In this document: piece by piece, positions 22,357-29,210 of the stretch | Position numbering within the stretch: position 1 is the stretch's first letter | Layout: each line of letters opens with the position of its first letter | Origin: Rhodoferax sp. | Lineage (GTDB): Bacteria > Pseudomonadota > Gammaproteobacteria > Burkholderiales > Burkholderiaceae_C | Length of the DNA: 40,376 bases | NCBI GenBank assembly: GCA_020048255.1 | Contig: JAIFMR010000087.1 | Span: forward strand, 1 to 40,376 | Direction: 5' to 3' | Position numbers and translations under genes: made by a program | The notes under the pieces: generated by a model | The model's input: only the letters and a program-made list of their open reading frames with translations | Databases searched by the model: none | What the model was told of the DNA's origin: nothing

Positions 22357-22467
22357 ATGAAGCCGGCTGACCAACTGTTGGTGAAGCGCCTGGGTGTAGT
22401 GCTGGTGATCAATCTGGTGTTTTTGTTTGGGTTGCGTGTCAACCGCAGCCTATGTGCAAGAGCATGA
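22357..22467 (+). CDS. Possible 36-residue leader peptide or small membrane protein
   Basis: Within the 187-base leader of the Rieske operon an ATG opens a 36-codon frame. It contains LVKRLGVVLVINLVFLFGLR, a run hydrophobic enough for one membrane helix. No convincing Shine-Dalgarno precedes it and I know no homologue. A one-base shift near the end would continue into STAAYVQEHDHAAY, so it could also be the remnant of a longer frame. The rest of the 367-base gap (22152-22518) holds the activator sites and promoter. Confidence 0.2.
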   Translation: MKPADQLLVKRLGVVLVINLVFLFGLRVNRSLCARA

Positions 22468-22518
22468 CCACGCGGCTTATTGAGCCAACCCTTTTATTGA
22501 TATTTTTTGGAGAACACC

Positions 22519-23145
22519 ATGAATGCTTCTGTCACTTTTGATGCCCTGGCGGCCAATGCCAGTGACCACGACGCCGAGCGCCGCAAGATGGTGCTGCTAA
22601 CGGCTGGCTCTGCAGGCGTAGCGGTAGTTGGGTTGGCCGTGCCGCTGGTGTCAAGTTTTGCGCCCAGCGAGAGGGCCAAGGCCGCTGGCGCAGCGGTGGA
22701 GGCAGACATTTCAGACATTGCACTGGGCGCAGTGAAAACCATCGAGTGGCGTGGTAAGCCGGTGTGGGTCATGCGCCGTACGCCTGAGATGCTTGCAAGT
22801 CTGGCCGCACAGGACAGCCTGCTGGTTGATCCGGCATCCAACGTCAAATCGCAGCAGCCGGCCTACACCCAAAATGCGCATCGCTCCATCAAGCCCGAAT
22901 ACTTTGTGGCCGTAGGTATTTGCACGCACTTGGGCTGCTCGCCCAACGCGGTGGCGGCAGGCTCGGCCAACCCCAGTGTGGGTGCGGATTGGAAGGGTGG
23001 TTTTTTCTGCCCTTGCCACGGTTCCACCTTTGATTTGGCAGGCCGCGTCTTTAAGAACAAACCGGCACCCACCAACCTGGAAGTGCCGCCCCACAAGTAC
23101 CTCGCTGAAGGCCGGTTGCTGATTGGTGAAGACAACGCGGCTTGA
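22519..23145 (+). CDS. petA: Rieske iron-sulfur protein of a cytochrome bc1 complex (orphan)
   Basis: A 208-residue ubiquinol-cytochrome c reductase iron-sulfur subunit. An N-terminal membrane anchor (about 24-48) follows ERRKMVLLTAG, resembling a weak twin-arginine signal. The 2Fe-2S cluster is bound by CTHLGC (135-140) and CPCHGS (164-169), where C135, H137, C164 and H167 are the ligands and C140 and C166 form the disulfide. The full family length and all ligands are present, so it should be functional. Cytochrome b and c1 genes, which usually follow, are absent; the next genes are a broken SQR-like protein and a haemoglobin. It could be a second, sulfide-induced Rieske subunit for the main bc1 complex or for another partner. 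It has a TTGGAG Shine-Dalgarno and a sigma-54-like promoter. Confidence 0.85.
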   Translation: MNASVTFDALAANASDHDAERRKMVLLTAGSAGVAVVGLAVPLVSSFAPSERAKAAGAAVEADISDIALGAVKTIEWRGKPVWVMRRTPEMLASLAAQDSLLVDPASNVKSQQPAYTQNAHRSIKPEYFVAVGICTHLGCSPNAVAAGSANPSVGADWKGGFFCPCHGSTFDLAGRVFKNKPAPTNLEVPPHKYLAEGRLLIGEDNAA

Positions 23146-23165
23146 TCGCACATGAAGGAATTGAC

Positions 23166-23207
23166 ATGTGGCATTTCACTTGGGTGTTGGTCATTCTGAA
23201 TGCACAT
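23166..23207 (+). pseudogene. Possible remnant of a CydX-like small oxidase subunit
   Basis: After a good Shine-Dalgarno-like GAAGGA an ATG starts MWHFTWVLVILNAH. CydX/YbgT peptides of cytochrome bd oxidases begin MWYFxWILG and later have an ILNALW-like part. Here the middle appears deleted and the frame runs on through the next gene. The likeness rests on about 14 residues, so this is only a suggestion. Confidence 0.25.
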
Positions 23208-23895
23208 GGCTCATCAAATCACCTTTATCGGTTCAGGTTTTGGCGCACTGTCAACCGTGCACGAAGTGCGCAAGCGCGATGCGCAGGCAGACATCACGCT
23301 GATTGCGCCACTCGTCGAACTGCATTACCTGCCGGGCTTCATCTGGATTCCCTATGGCCTGCGCACGCGTCAGCAGTTCATCATTCCTTTGGAAAATTTC
23401 TTTACCCGTATGCGCGTCAGGCACGTGGTTGCTGAAGTGACAGGCCTGCGCGACGGTGGCAGATGGGTCGATTCCACAGCAGGCGAGGTGCGTAACGATG
23501 CGCTGGTGATTGCCTCTGGTGGGCGCTTCATCAAGAAGCTGCCCGGCATTGAGCACGCTATCACGCCATGCGAAGGCATCGCAGCTGCCGAGAGAATTCG
23601 TGATCGGCTGAAAGCGATGTCGGGTGGCACGATTGCCATTGGTTTTGCCGGCAACCCCAATGAGCCCAGTGCCGTGCGTGGCGGGTCGATGTTTGAATTT
23701 TTGTTTGGCATCGACGAGCAGCTTAAGCGGGAAAGGCGACGCGACAAGTTTGAGTTGGTCTGCATCATTGACGCAATTGACCACGGTACCGTCGTGTTTT
23801 GCAATGAAAAGCGGCAAATCATCCTGCCGTCGTCACGCCTGTTCCGTTGGGTTAAACGCGGGTTTGAAATCGCTTACTTGAGGAAATACAAATGA
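23200..23895 (+). pseudogene. SQR-like FAD oxidoreductase with a large internal deletion
   Basis: A 231-residue frame that begins as a sulfide:quinone oxidoreductase-like flavoprotein: FAD motif TFIGSGFGALSTVHEVRKRD, then LHYLPGFIWIPYGL, the second motif DALVIASGGRF and GSMFEFLFGIDEQLKRERRR. After KFELV it jumps to CIIDAIDHGTVVF and ILPSSRLFRWVKRGFEIAYL, which is the extreme C-terminus of such proteins. The family is about 380-400 residues long, so about 150 residues are missing in frame, including the GD block that closes the FAD site and the quinone-side segment. The product is unlikely to bind flavin well. Start may be 23200 or 23206; neither has a clear Shine-Dalgarno. Its stop overlaps the haemoglobin start by ATGA, so translation of this frame may still be needed for coupling. 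Confidence 0.65.
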
Positions 23896-24311
23896 AGACA
23901 TCTGTGGCACTGTCACCGTATGAGTTTTTGGGCGGTGAGGCTGGCATCAAACACTTGGTTAATCGCTTTTATGAGTTGATGGATGAACTGCCAGAAGCTT
24001 ATGCCGTGCGCCAGATACACCCTGAGAGCCTGAGTGGCAGTGCCGCAGGTTTGTTTGACTTTTTGTCTGGCTGGTTCGGTGGGCCACAGCTTTATACCGA
24101 GAAAAAAGGTCACCCACGTTTGCGCATGCGCCACGCACCGTATTCAGTCAGCCAAGGGATGCGTGACGAGTGGATGTTGTGCATGACACAAGCTATTGGT
24201 GAGCAAGTGGCGGACGACGAATTTCGGGCCTGGCTGGTCAACAGCTTTGCACAGATGGCGGATCATTTGATCAATACAGATCGTGTTCCTGTCTGTCATT
24301 TAGGTGACTAG
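23892..24311 (+). CDS. Group II truncated haemoglobin
   Basis: A 139-residue globin of the trHbII (GlbO-like) type: SPYEFLGGEAGIKHLVNRFY, ELMDELPEA, then FLSGWFGGPQLY, GHPRLRMRHAPYSV with the proximal His in RMRH, and RDEWMLCMTQAI with the Trp G8 characteristic of group II. The length and all landmarks are normal. Such proteins bind O2, NO or sulfide and are linked to NO or redox stress handling. Its ATG overlaps the stop of the deleted SQR-like frame, and it is the last gene of the Rieske operon. Induction by the FisR-type promoter is inferred, which would connect it to sulfide exposure. Confidence 0.88.
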   Translation: MKTSVALSPYEFLGGEAGIKHLVNRFYELMDELPEAYAVRQIHPESLSGSAAGLFDFLSGWFGGPQLYTEKKGHPRLRMRHAPYSVSQGMRDEWMLCMTQAIGEQVADDEFRAWLVNSFAQMADHLINTDRVPVCHLGD

Positions 24312-24315
24312 TTAA

Positions 24316-24331
24316 CTGACATAAATGGCAG
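24316..24331. promoter_or_regulatory. Proposed FisR activator site (UAS 3), CTGACA-N4-TGGCAG
   Basis: CTGACATAAATGGCAG follows the CTGMCA-N4-TGKCAG form with one mismatch between arms. It is centred 93.5 bases upstream of the GG in the sigma-54-like element at 24415-24430 and starts 5 bases after the haemoglobin stop codon. Confidence 0.6.
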
Positions 24332-24414
24332 TTGGCACCCTAGGCGTCTCAATGAGATTCCTTTGCATACTTCTAAGTCTTTGATTTATTTAGGTAATAT
24401 ATTCGGATGCAGGT

Positions 24415-24430
24415 CTGGCATGGTTTGTGA
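24415..24430 (+). promoter_or_regulatory. Sigma-54-like promoter of the ETHE1-like/ccoG operon
   Basis: CTGGCATGGTTTGTGA has the TGGCATGG half shared with 4291-4306 and the same ten-base distance from GG to GA. The -12 half is GTGA, the weakest of the three. Transcription would start near 24442, about 74 bases before the ATG at 24516. Confidence 0.5.
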
Positions 24431-24515
24431 ATGTGTTGTGACAACCTAACAATGCCTGTCATGAGGGATGGCGCTGCCAAGACCTCTAAAATTCTGCAGG
24501 CCAGGAGCACCTGAA

Positions 24516-25154
24516 ATGTACTTTCGAATATTGCATGACGACACCAGCGGTGAGCTCACTTATCTGCTCGCTGACATGGATGCTCAGGAAGCGGTATTGA
24601 TTGACCCCCACGCCCGTGACTTGCCGGTGTTGACGGCTTTGTTGGCCGAGCGGGAGTTGCGCCTGCGTTGGGTGTTGCGCACCCATCACCATGACGACCA
24701 ACTAACGCTGGAGCGGCTAGCCTTGGCTCAACTGGCGGCACCCCTGATTCAAGGTGATGCCTTGCCAGCGGGCACCGAGCTGGATGATGGTGCCGTGTTG
24801 CCCTTTGGTGATGAGGTGATTCGGATGGTGGCGACTCCCGGGCACACCTTGTCTTGCCTGAGTTTTGGATGGCGAGACCGTTTTTTTTGTGGTGGTTTGC
24901 TGGCGGTGGCCGTATGCCCACATCAACCCCGGCCGTTAGCCCCTGAAGCTTTGTGGGACAGCGTGACGCAGCGAGTTTTCACCTTGCCGGACGAGACTCT
25001 GATCTTTGCCGGACATGAACGTCGGGCGCGCGCCGTCAGCACTGTGCTTGAGCAACGGCGCTGGCATCCTTTTTTTGCAGGATTGACACGTGATGAATTT
25101 TTGGCGCATATGGCGGCGCTGCCAGAAAAACAAGTAGCCGAATCTATTTTTTGA
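24516..25154 (+). CDS. ETHE1-like metallo-beta-lactamase fold protein with lost metal ligands
   Basis: A 212-residue protein with the fold order of ETHE1/persulfide dioxygenases: SGELTYLLADMDAQEAVLID, WVLRTHHHDDQ, ATPGHTLSCLSF, and LPDETLIFAGHERRARAVST near the end. The metal motif should be HxHxDH; here residues 57-62 are HHHDDQ, so the last His is Gln. H110 (GHT) is present, but the GD block that supplies the iron-binding Asp reads FFCGGLLAVAV, with no Asp. It therefore probably lacks the normal iron site and may be a pseudoenzyme or a protein that binds sulfur compounds through C114, C125 or C134. Start 24516 has CAGGAG upstream. It is first in the operon with ccoG, behind a FisR-type promoter. 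Confidence 0.72.
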   Translation: MYFRILHDDTSGELTYLLADMDAQEAVLIDPHARDLPVLTALLAERELRLRWVLRTHHHDDQLTLERLALAQLAAPLIQGDALPAGTELDDGAVLPFGDEVIRMVATPGHTLSCLSFGWRDRFFCGGLLAVAVCPHQPRPLAPEALWDSVTQRVFTLPDETLIFAGHERRARAVSTVLEQRRWHPFFAGLTRDEFLAHMAALPEKQVAESIF

Positions 25155-25164
25155 GGAATGACAC

Positions 25165-26601
25165 ATGAATGCCAAGAACAATGAAGCCAAAAAGGTGATT
25201 CCGATCACTGCAGTGGAGCCCGATGTACAGATGGTTTCGCTGTATGCCGCACACAAGAAGATTTACCCCAAGAGTGTGACGGGTGTATTTTCAAATTGGC
25301 GCTGGATCATGGTGTGGGTCACCCAGATCATTTTCTACGGCTTGCCGTGGCTGGAGTGGGGTCAGCGCCAGGCGGTGCTGTTCGATCTGAGCGTGCGCCG
25401 TTTTTATATCTTTGGTTTGGTGCTGTACCCCCAGGACTTCATTTACCTGACCGGCTTGATGATTATTGCAGCGCTATCGCTGTTTTTGTTCACTGCCGTC
25501 GCAGGGCGTCTGTGGTGTGGCTACGCTTGTCCGCAAACGGTGTACACCGAAATCTTTCTTTGGATTGAAAAGAAGCTGGAGGGCGACCGTTCAGCCCGCA
25601 TTCGCCGGGATGAGGGCCCCATGACGGCTGAAACGTTTGCCCGCAAGGCAGGTAAACAATTTTTGTGGATTGCTTTTGCCTTTTGGACTGGTTTTACCTT
25701 TGTCGGTTACTTTGTGCCGATGCGCGAAATGGCTGGAGCATTTCTGGGTGGCCAACTGGCGGCCTGGGAGTTTTTCTGGGTCTTTTTCTACGCGTTTGCC
25801 ACCTACGGTAATGCTGGTTTCATGCGTGAGCAGGTGTGTCTGCATATGTGCCCCTATGCACGTTTTCAGAGTGCCATGTTTGACAAGGACACCTTGATCG
25901 TGACCTACGATGAAGAGCGCGGTGAGCCGCGTGGTGCCCGCTCTAAGAAAGCTGACCCCGCCAAACTCAACCTGGGTTCGTGTGTTGATTGTGGCTTGTG
26001 TGTGCAGGTTTGCCCAACGGGTATTGATATTCGTAATGGTTTGCAATACCAATGTATTGGTTGCGGTGCCTGCGCAGACGTGTGCGACACGGTCATGGAC
26101 AAAGTGGGGTATGCGCGCGGCTTGGTCAAATATTCAACCGAAAACGCCATGGCCAACAAATGGACTCCAAAGCAAACCCTGCGTCATGTGCTGCGACCCC
26201 GAATTTTGGTCTACACCAGCATTTTGCTGGGGATCGTGTTGGCGATTTTTGTCAGTCTGGCCATGCGCACACCGTTCAAGGTGGATGTGGTGCGGGATCG
26301 TGGTGTCATGGCACGTGTTGTGGATGCGGGTAAAACCGAAAATGTCTACCGTCTGCAGGTCATGAACGCGACCGAAGCGGATCAGCGTTATCGTATTTCC
26401 GTAACCGGGCTGCCAGGTTTGACGATCACCTCAGAGGACACGGTCAGCGTCAAGTCGACCGAAGCCAATACCGTGCCAGTGCGCGTGCAAGCACCGTTCG
26501 AGGTGGCCAAACCAGGGTCGCATGAGATTCATTTTGAAATTGAATCGCTGGACAGCCCGGGCAAATTGCGTGAGAAATCAACTTTCATGATTCCCCAGTA
26601 A
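25165..26601 (+). CDS. ccoG: CcoG/FixG/RdxA-type cytochrome oxidase accessory protein
   Basis: A 478-residue membrane iron-sulfur protein. Several helices occupy residues 45-225 (FSNWRWIMVWVTQIIFYG and following, with LWCGYACPQTVYTEIFLWIE). Two 4Fe-4S sites follow: CVDCGLCVQVCP (C273, C276, C279, C283) and CIGCGACADVC (C297, C300, C303, C307). A last helix (about 352-373) and an Ig-like C-terminal domain complete it. CcoG reduces copper for CuA/CuB insertion into cbb3-type oxidases. Here it is not beside ccoNOP but behind the ETHE1-like gene, 10 bases apart, under the FisR-type promoter. Copper supply to oxidase may therefore be raised under sulfane-sulfur stress, which is an inference. Confidence 0.88.
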   Translation: MNAKNNEAKKVIPITAVEPDVQMVSLYAAHKKIYPKSVTGVFSNWRWIMVWVTQIIFYGLPWLEWGQRQAVLFDLSVRRFYIFGLVLYPQDFIYLTGLMIIAALSLFLFTAVAGRLWCGYACPQTVYTEIFLWIEKKLEGDRSARIRRDEGPMTAETFARKAGKQFLWIAFAFWTGFTFVGYFVPMREMAGAFLGGQLAAWEFFWVFFYAFATYGNAGFMREQVCLHMCPYARFQSAMFDKDTLIVTYDEERGEPRGARSKKADPAKLNLGSCVDCGLCVQVCPTGIDIRNGLQYQCIGCGACADVCDTVMDKVGYARGLVKYSTENAMANKWTPKQTLRHVLRPRILVYTSILLGIVLAIFVSLAMRTPFKVDVVRDRGVMARVVDAGKTENVYRLQVMNATEADQRYRISVTGLPGLTITSEDTVSVKSTEANTVPVRVQAPFEVAKPGSHEIHFEIESLDSPGKLREKSTFMIPQ

Positions 26602-26611
26602 GACATCGCGT

Positions 26612-26635
26612 GCCGCCATGGTTGCCTGTGGCGGC
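26612..26635 (+). terminator. Hairpin after ccoG
   Basis: A 7-bp GC-rich stem GCCGCCA / TGGCGGC with a 10-base loop lies 11 bases after the ccoG stop. There is no good U-run, only GGGGGTTTC, so it is a weak or Rho-assisted end rather than a classic terminator. Confidence 0.4.
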
Positions 26636-26702
26636 GCGGGGGTTTCTCATGATGACCAGGGTAACCTGACACCTACAATCTGCCCCAACAAGAGGTGGCA
26701 TC

Positions 26703-27476
26703 ATGCGAATTCTGATTTCTAATGACGATGGCTTTCAGGCTCCTGGCATTGTGGCTTTGTACGAAGCGCTGAAAGACATTGCCGACGTGGAGGTGGTCGC
26801 GCCCGAGCACAACAACAGCGCCAAGTCCAACGCACTGACCTTGCATTCGCCGCTGTATGTTCATCAGGCCAGCAACGGGTTTCGTTATGTCAATGGCACC
26901 CCGGCTGATTGTGTGCATATTGCGTTGACGGGGCTGCTGGACTATCGCCCCGACCTGGTGGTATCCGGGATCAACAACGGTGCCAACATGGGGGATGACA
27001 CCATTTACTCCGGCACGGTGGGGGCGGCCATGGAAGGTTATCTGTTCGGCATTCCTTCCATCGCGTTTTCTCAAGTACAGCGCGATTGGCTGCACCTCGA
27101 CGCTGCCGCCCTGAAGGCGCGGGAAATGGTGCTACAGATGTCGGAGCAAAATCTGGTTGGCAGTCAGGCCTGGTTGCTTAATGTCAATATTCCGAATTTG
27201 CCCTCCGAGCAGATGGGCCGTGTCAAGCTGTGCCGCTTGGGGCGCCGCCACGCGGCTGAACCCGTCATCACGCAAAAAAGCCCGCGCGGTGAAACCATGT
27301 ACTGGATCGGCGCGGCGGGTGCCGCCAAGGATGATGCGGATGGCACCGACTTTCATGCCACCATGCAGGGCCACATTGCGATGACGCCATTGAAGGTGGA
27401 CCTGACGGACCATGACCACTTGAGTTACTGGGCGCAAACCGCGTCCAAATTGTCAATGGGTGCGGGTCAGGCCTGA
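26703..27476 (+). CDS. surE: 5'/3'-nucleotidase SurE
   Basis: A 257-residue cytoplasmic nucleoside-monophosphate phosphatase. The N-terminus MRILISNDDG carries the metal-binding Asp pair D8 and D9; further landmarks are VVAPEHNNSAKSNALTL, NGTPADCVHIA, DLVVSGINNGANMGDDTIYS and GTVGAAMEGYLFGIPSIAFS, then the C-terminal swap segment. Length and motifs are normal. It overlaps pcm by one base (TGATG), as in many proteobacteria, in the order surE-pcm-nlpD. A TACAAT -10 candidate (26674-26679) lies 23 bases upstream of the ATG. Confidence 0.95.
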   Translation: MRILISNDDGFQAPGIVALYEALKDIADVEVVAPEHNNSAKSNALTLHSPLYVHQASNGFRYVNGTPADCVHIALTGLLDYRPDLVVSGINNGANMGDDTIYSGTVGAAMEGYLFGIPSIAFSQVQRDWLHLDAAALKAREMVLQMSEQNLVGSQAWLLNVNIPNLPSEQMGRVKLCRLGRRHAAEPVITQKSPRGETMYWIGAAGAAKDDADGTDFHATMQGHIAMTPLKVDLTDHDHLSYWAQTASKLSMGAGQA

Positions 27477-28273
27477 TGGCTGGTAGCCATAAGCCCGCCC
27501 CGAAGGCCCGCCCGGGGTTTCCGGCACGACTCGATGCCAGCCCTTCAATGCCGCTGAGGTCCACGGTCAGCTTGGTTCGCCAGCCTGTTAACTCGTTGCC
27601 ACAGAGACCGGTGGGGCTGGGTATGGATTCCAGCGCGGTGCGTTTGAGCATGGTGGCCAAGTTGTCCCAGCAGGGTTTGACAGATACACAGGTGTTGGCC
27701 GCCATGAGTGTGATCGAGCGCCATCGCTTTGTTGATTCGGCGCTGGTCAACCAGGCCTATGAAGACACCAGTTTGCCCATTGGGATGGGGCAAACCATCT
27801 CCAAGCCAGGTGTGGTCTCACGCATGCTGGAGCTTCTGCGCCAAGGGCGTGCCGAGCGCCTGGGGCGGGTGCTTGAAATCGGAACCGGTTGTGGCTATCA
27901 GGCAGCCGTCTTGGGGCAACTGTGTGTTGAGGTGTATTCGATCGAGCGTCTGCGCGGTTTGCACGACAAGGCCCGCGAAAATCTCCGGCATTTGCGGCTG
28001 GCCAATGTTCATCTGCTGTTTGGAGATGGCATGCAGGGTTACGCCAAAGGCGCGCCTTATGCGGGCATCATCGCCGCGGCCGGTGGTGAGGCCATCCCCC
28101 AATGCTGGCTGGATCAACTGGCCGTGGGTGGGCGATTGGTGGCGCCGGTTGCTGCCGGCGCGCAAAGCCCCGGTCGTCAGGCTCTGGTCGTGGTCGACAA
28201 GACGGAACAGGGTTTGCGCCAGACCGTGATGGAGGCTGTTCACTTCGTCCCCTTAAAATCAGGGATTGCTTGA
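27476..28273 (+). CDS. pcm: Protein-L-isoaspartate O-methyltransferase
   Basis: A 265-residue SAM-dependent repair enzyme that methylates isoaspartyl residues in damaged proteins. Family landmarks are RHRFVDSALVNQAYEDTSLP, IGMGQTISKPGVVSRMLELL, the SAM loop VLEIGTGCGYQAAVLGQL, GDGMQGY and APYAGIIAAAGGEAIP. A proline- and arginine-rich N-terminal extension of about 45 residues precedes the core, common in betaproteobacterial members; an internal start at 27548 (MPLRS) would give a more standard length. It overlaps surE by one base and is followed 11 bases later by nlpD. Confidence 0.93.
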   Translation: MAGSHKPAPKARPGFPARLDASPSMPLRSTVSLVRQPVNSLPQRPVGLGMDSSAVRLSMVAKLSQQGLTDTQVLAAMSVIERHRFVDSALVNQAYEDTSLPIGMGQTISKPGVVSRMLELLRQGRAERLGRVLEIGTGCGYQAAVLGQLCVEVYSIERLRGLHDKARENLRHLRLANVHLLFGDGMQGYAKGAPYAGIIAAAGGEAIPQCWLDQLAVGGRLVAPVAAGAQSPGRQALVVVDKTEQGLRQTVMEAVHFVPLKSGIA

Positions 28274-28284
28274 CAGGGATTTGT

Positions 28285-29154
28285 ATGACTGGTTTGAATC
28301 GACGATGGGGTTTGGGATGCAGTGCGGCTTTGCTTGCGCTGCTGCTGGTGGGCTGCAGCACCCGAAGTCTGAACCGTGCACCGGTGGAAGACCGTCCGTT
28401 GCGCTCGGCTGTCACCGAGACCAAAACCGCCGCCGATGTGAAGATCGCTGCGGACATTCCGGTGGTCAAGCAGCCTCCCGGTTTTGAAAACGCCGGTCTG
28501 CCCGGCTACTACACCGTCAAGCCTGGCGATACACTGTTGCGGATTGCCCTGGAAAATGGTCAATCCATGAAAGACATTGCGCGCTGGAGCCATGTCGACA
28601 ACCCCAATCGCATCGAAGTGGGGCAAGTCCTGCGGGTGGTGCCGCCTCTTGGCAATGAGGTTCTGGTCAAGCCGGTGGCCAAACCGCAGGTCGAGGCGAC
28701 GCCGGCTACTGCCGCAGCCTCTGCCCAGGCTCCTGCATCGGCAGCCAGTGCGGCTGCTGTTGTCAGCAAACCTGCTGCGGCAGAGGGCGATATCAACTGG
28801 ATCTGGCCCGCCAGCGGCGCGGTGATAGCCGGGTTCGACGAGGTCAAAAACAAGGGCGTCGATATCGGGGGCAAGGCCGGTGACCATGTGTTGGCGGCGG
28901 CTGACGGCCGGGTGGTCTACGTGGGTGCAGGGCTGCGCGGTTACGGCAATCTGATTATCTTGAAGCACAACAATGTCTATTTGACCGCATACGCTCACAA
29001 CCAGACTTTGTTGGTCAAGGAAGATCAATCTGTGTTGCAGGGGCAGAAGATTGCCGAGATGGGTAACAGTGACGCGGACCGCGTGAAGCTGCATTTTGAA
29101 GTGCGTCGTCAGGGCAAGCCGGTCGACCCAGCCAAGTATTTGCCGGTACGCTAG
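28285..29154 (+). CDS. nlpD: NlpD-like LysM/LytM lipoprotein (cell-division amidase activator)
   Basis: A 289-residue outer-membrane lipoprotein. The signal with lipobox LLVGCSTR is followed by a LysM domain ([20 protein letters not shown], about 65-108), an Ala/Pro-rich linker (about 130-170) and a LytM domain (about 172-289: [60 protein letters not shown]). The usual first metal His of M23 peptidases is replaced (NKGVDI), so it is a non-catalytic activator like NlpD/EnvC. The family role is to activate the amidase AmiC at the septum. The start at 28285 places the signal at the N-terminus. rpoS, usually next, is absent. Confidence 0.9.
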   Translation: MTGLNRRWGLGCSAALLALLLVGCSTRSLNRAPVEDRPLRSAVTETKTAADVKIAADIPVVKQPPGFENAGLPGYYTVKPGDTLLRIALENGQSMKDIARWSHVDNPNRIEVGQVLRVVPPLGNEVLVKPVAKPQVEATPATAAASAQAPASAASAAAVVSKPAAAEGDINWIWPASGAVIAGFDEVKNKGVDIGGKAGDHVLAAADGRVVYVGAGLRGYGNLIILKHNNVYLTAYAHNQTLLVKEDQSVLQGQKIAEMGNSDADRVKLHFEVRRQGKPVDPAKYLPVR

Positions 29155-29210
29155 CCGGTTGCGGCTGCTGGACCCGTGGGGTCACCCACATCACTGAGCA
29201 AATCAAACGA

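Noticed and set aside
24334-24347. GTTGGCACCC followed by TAGGCG as another sigma-54 promoter
   Set aside because: The GG to GC distance is eight bases rather than ten, and it overlaps the region just after the activator palindrome; the element at 24415-24430 has the right spacing.
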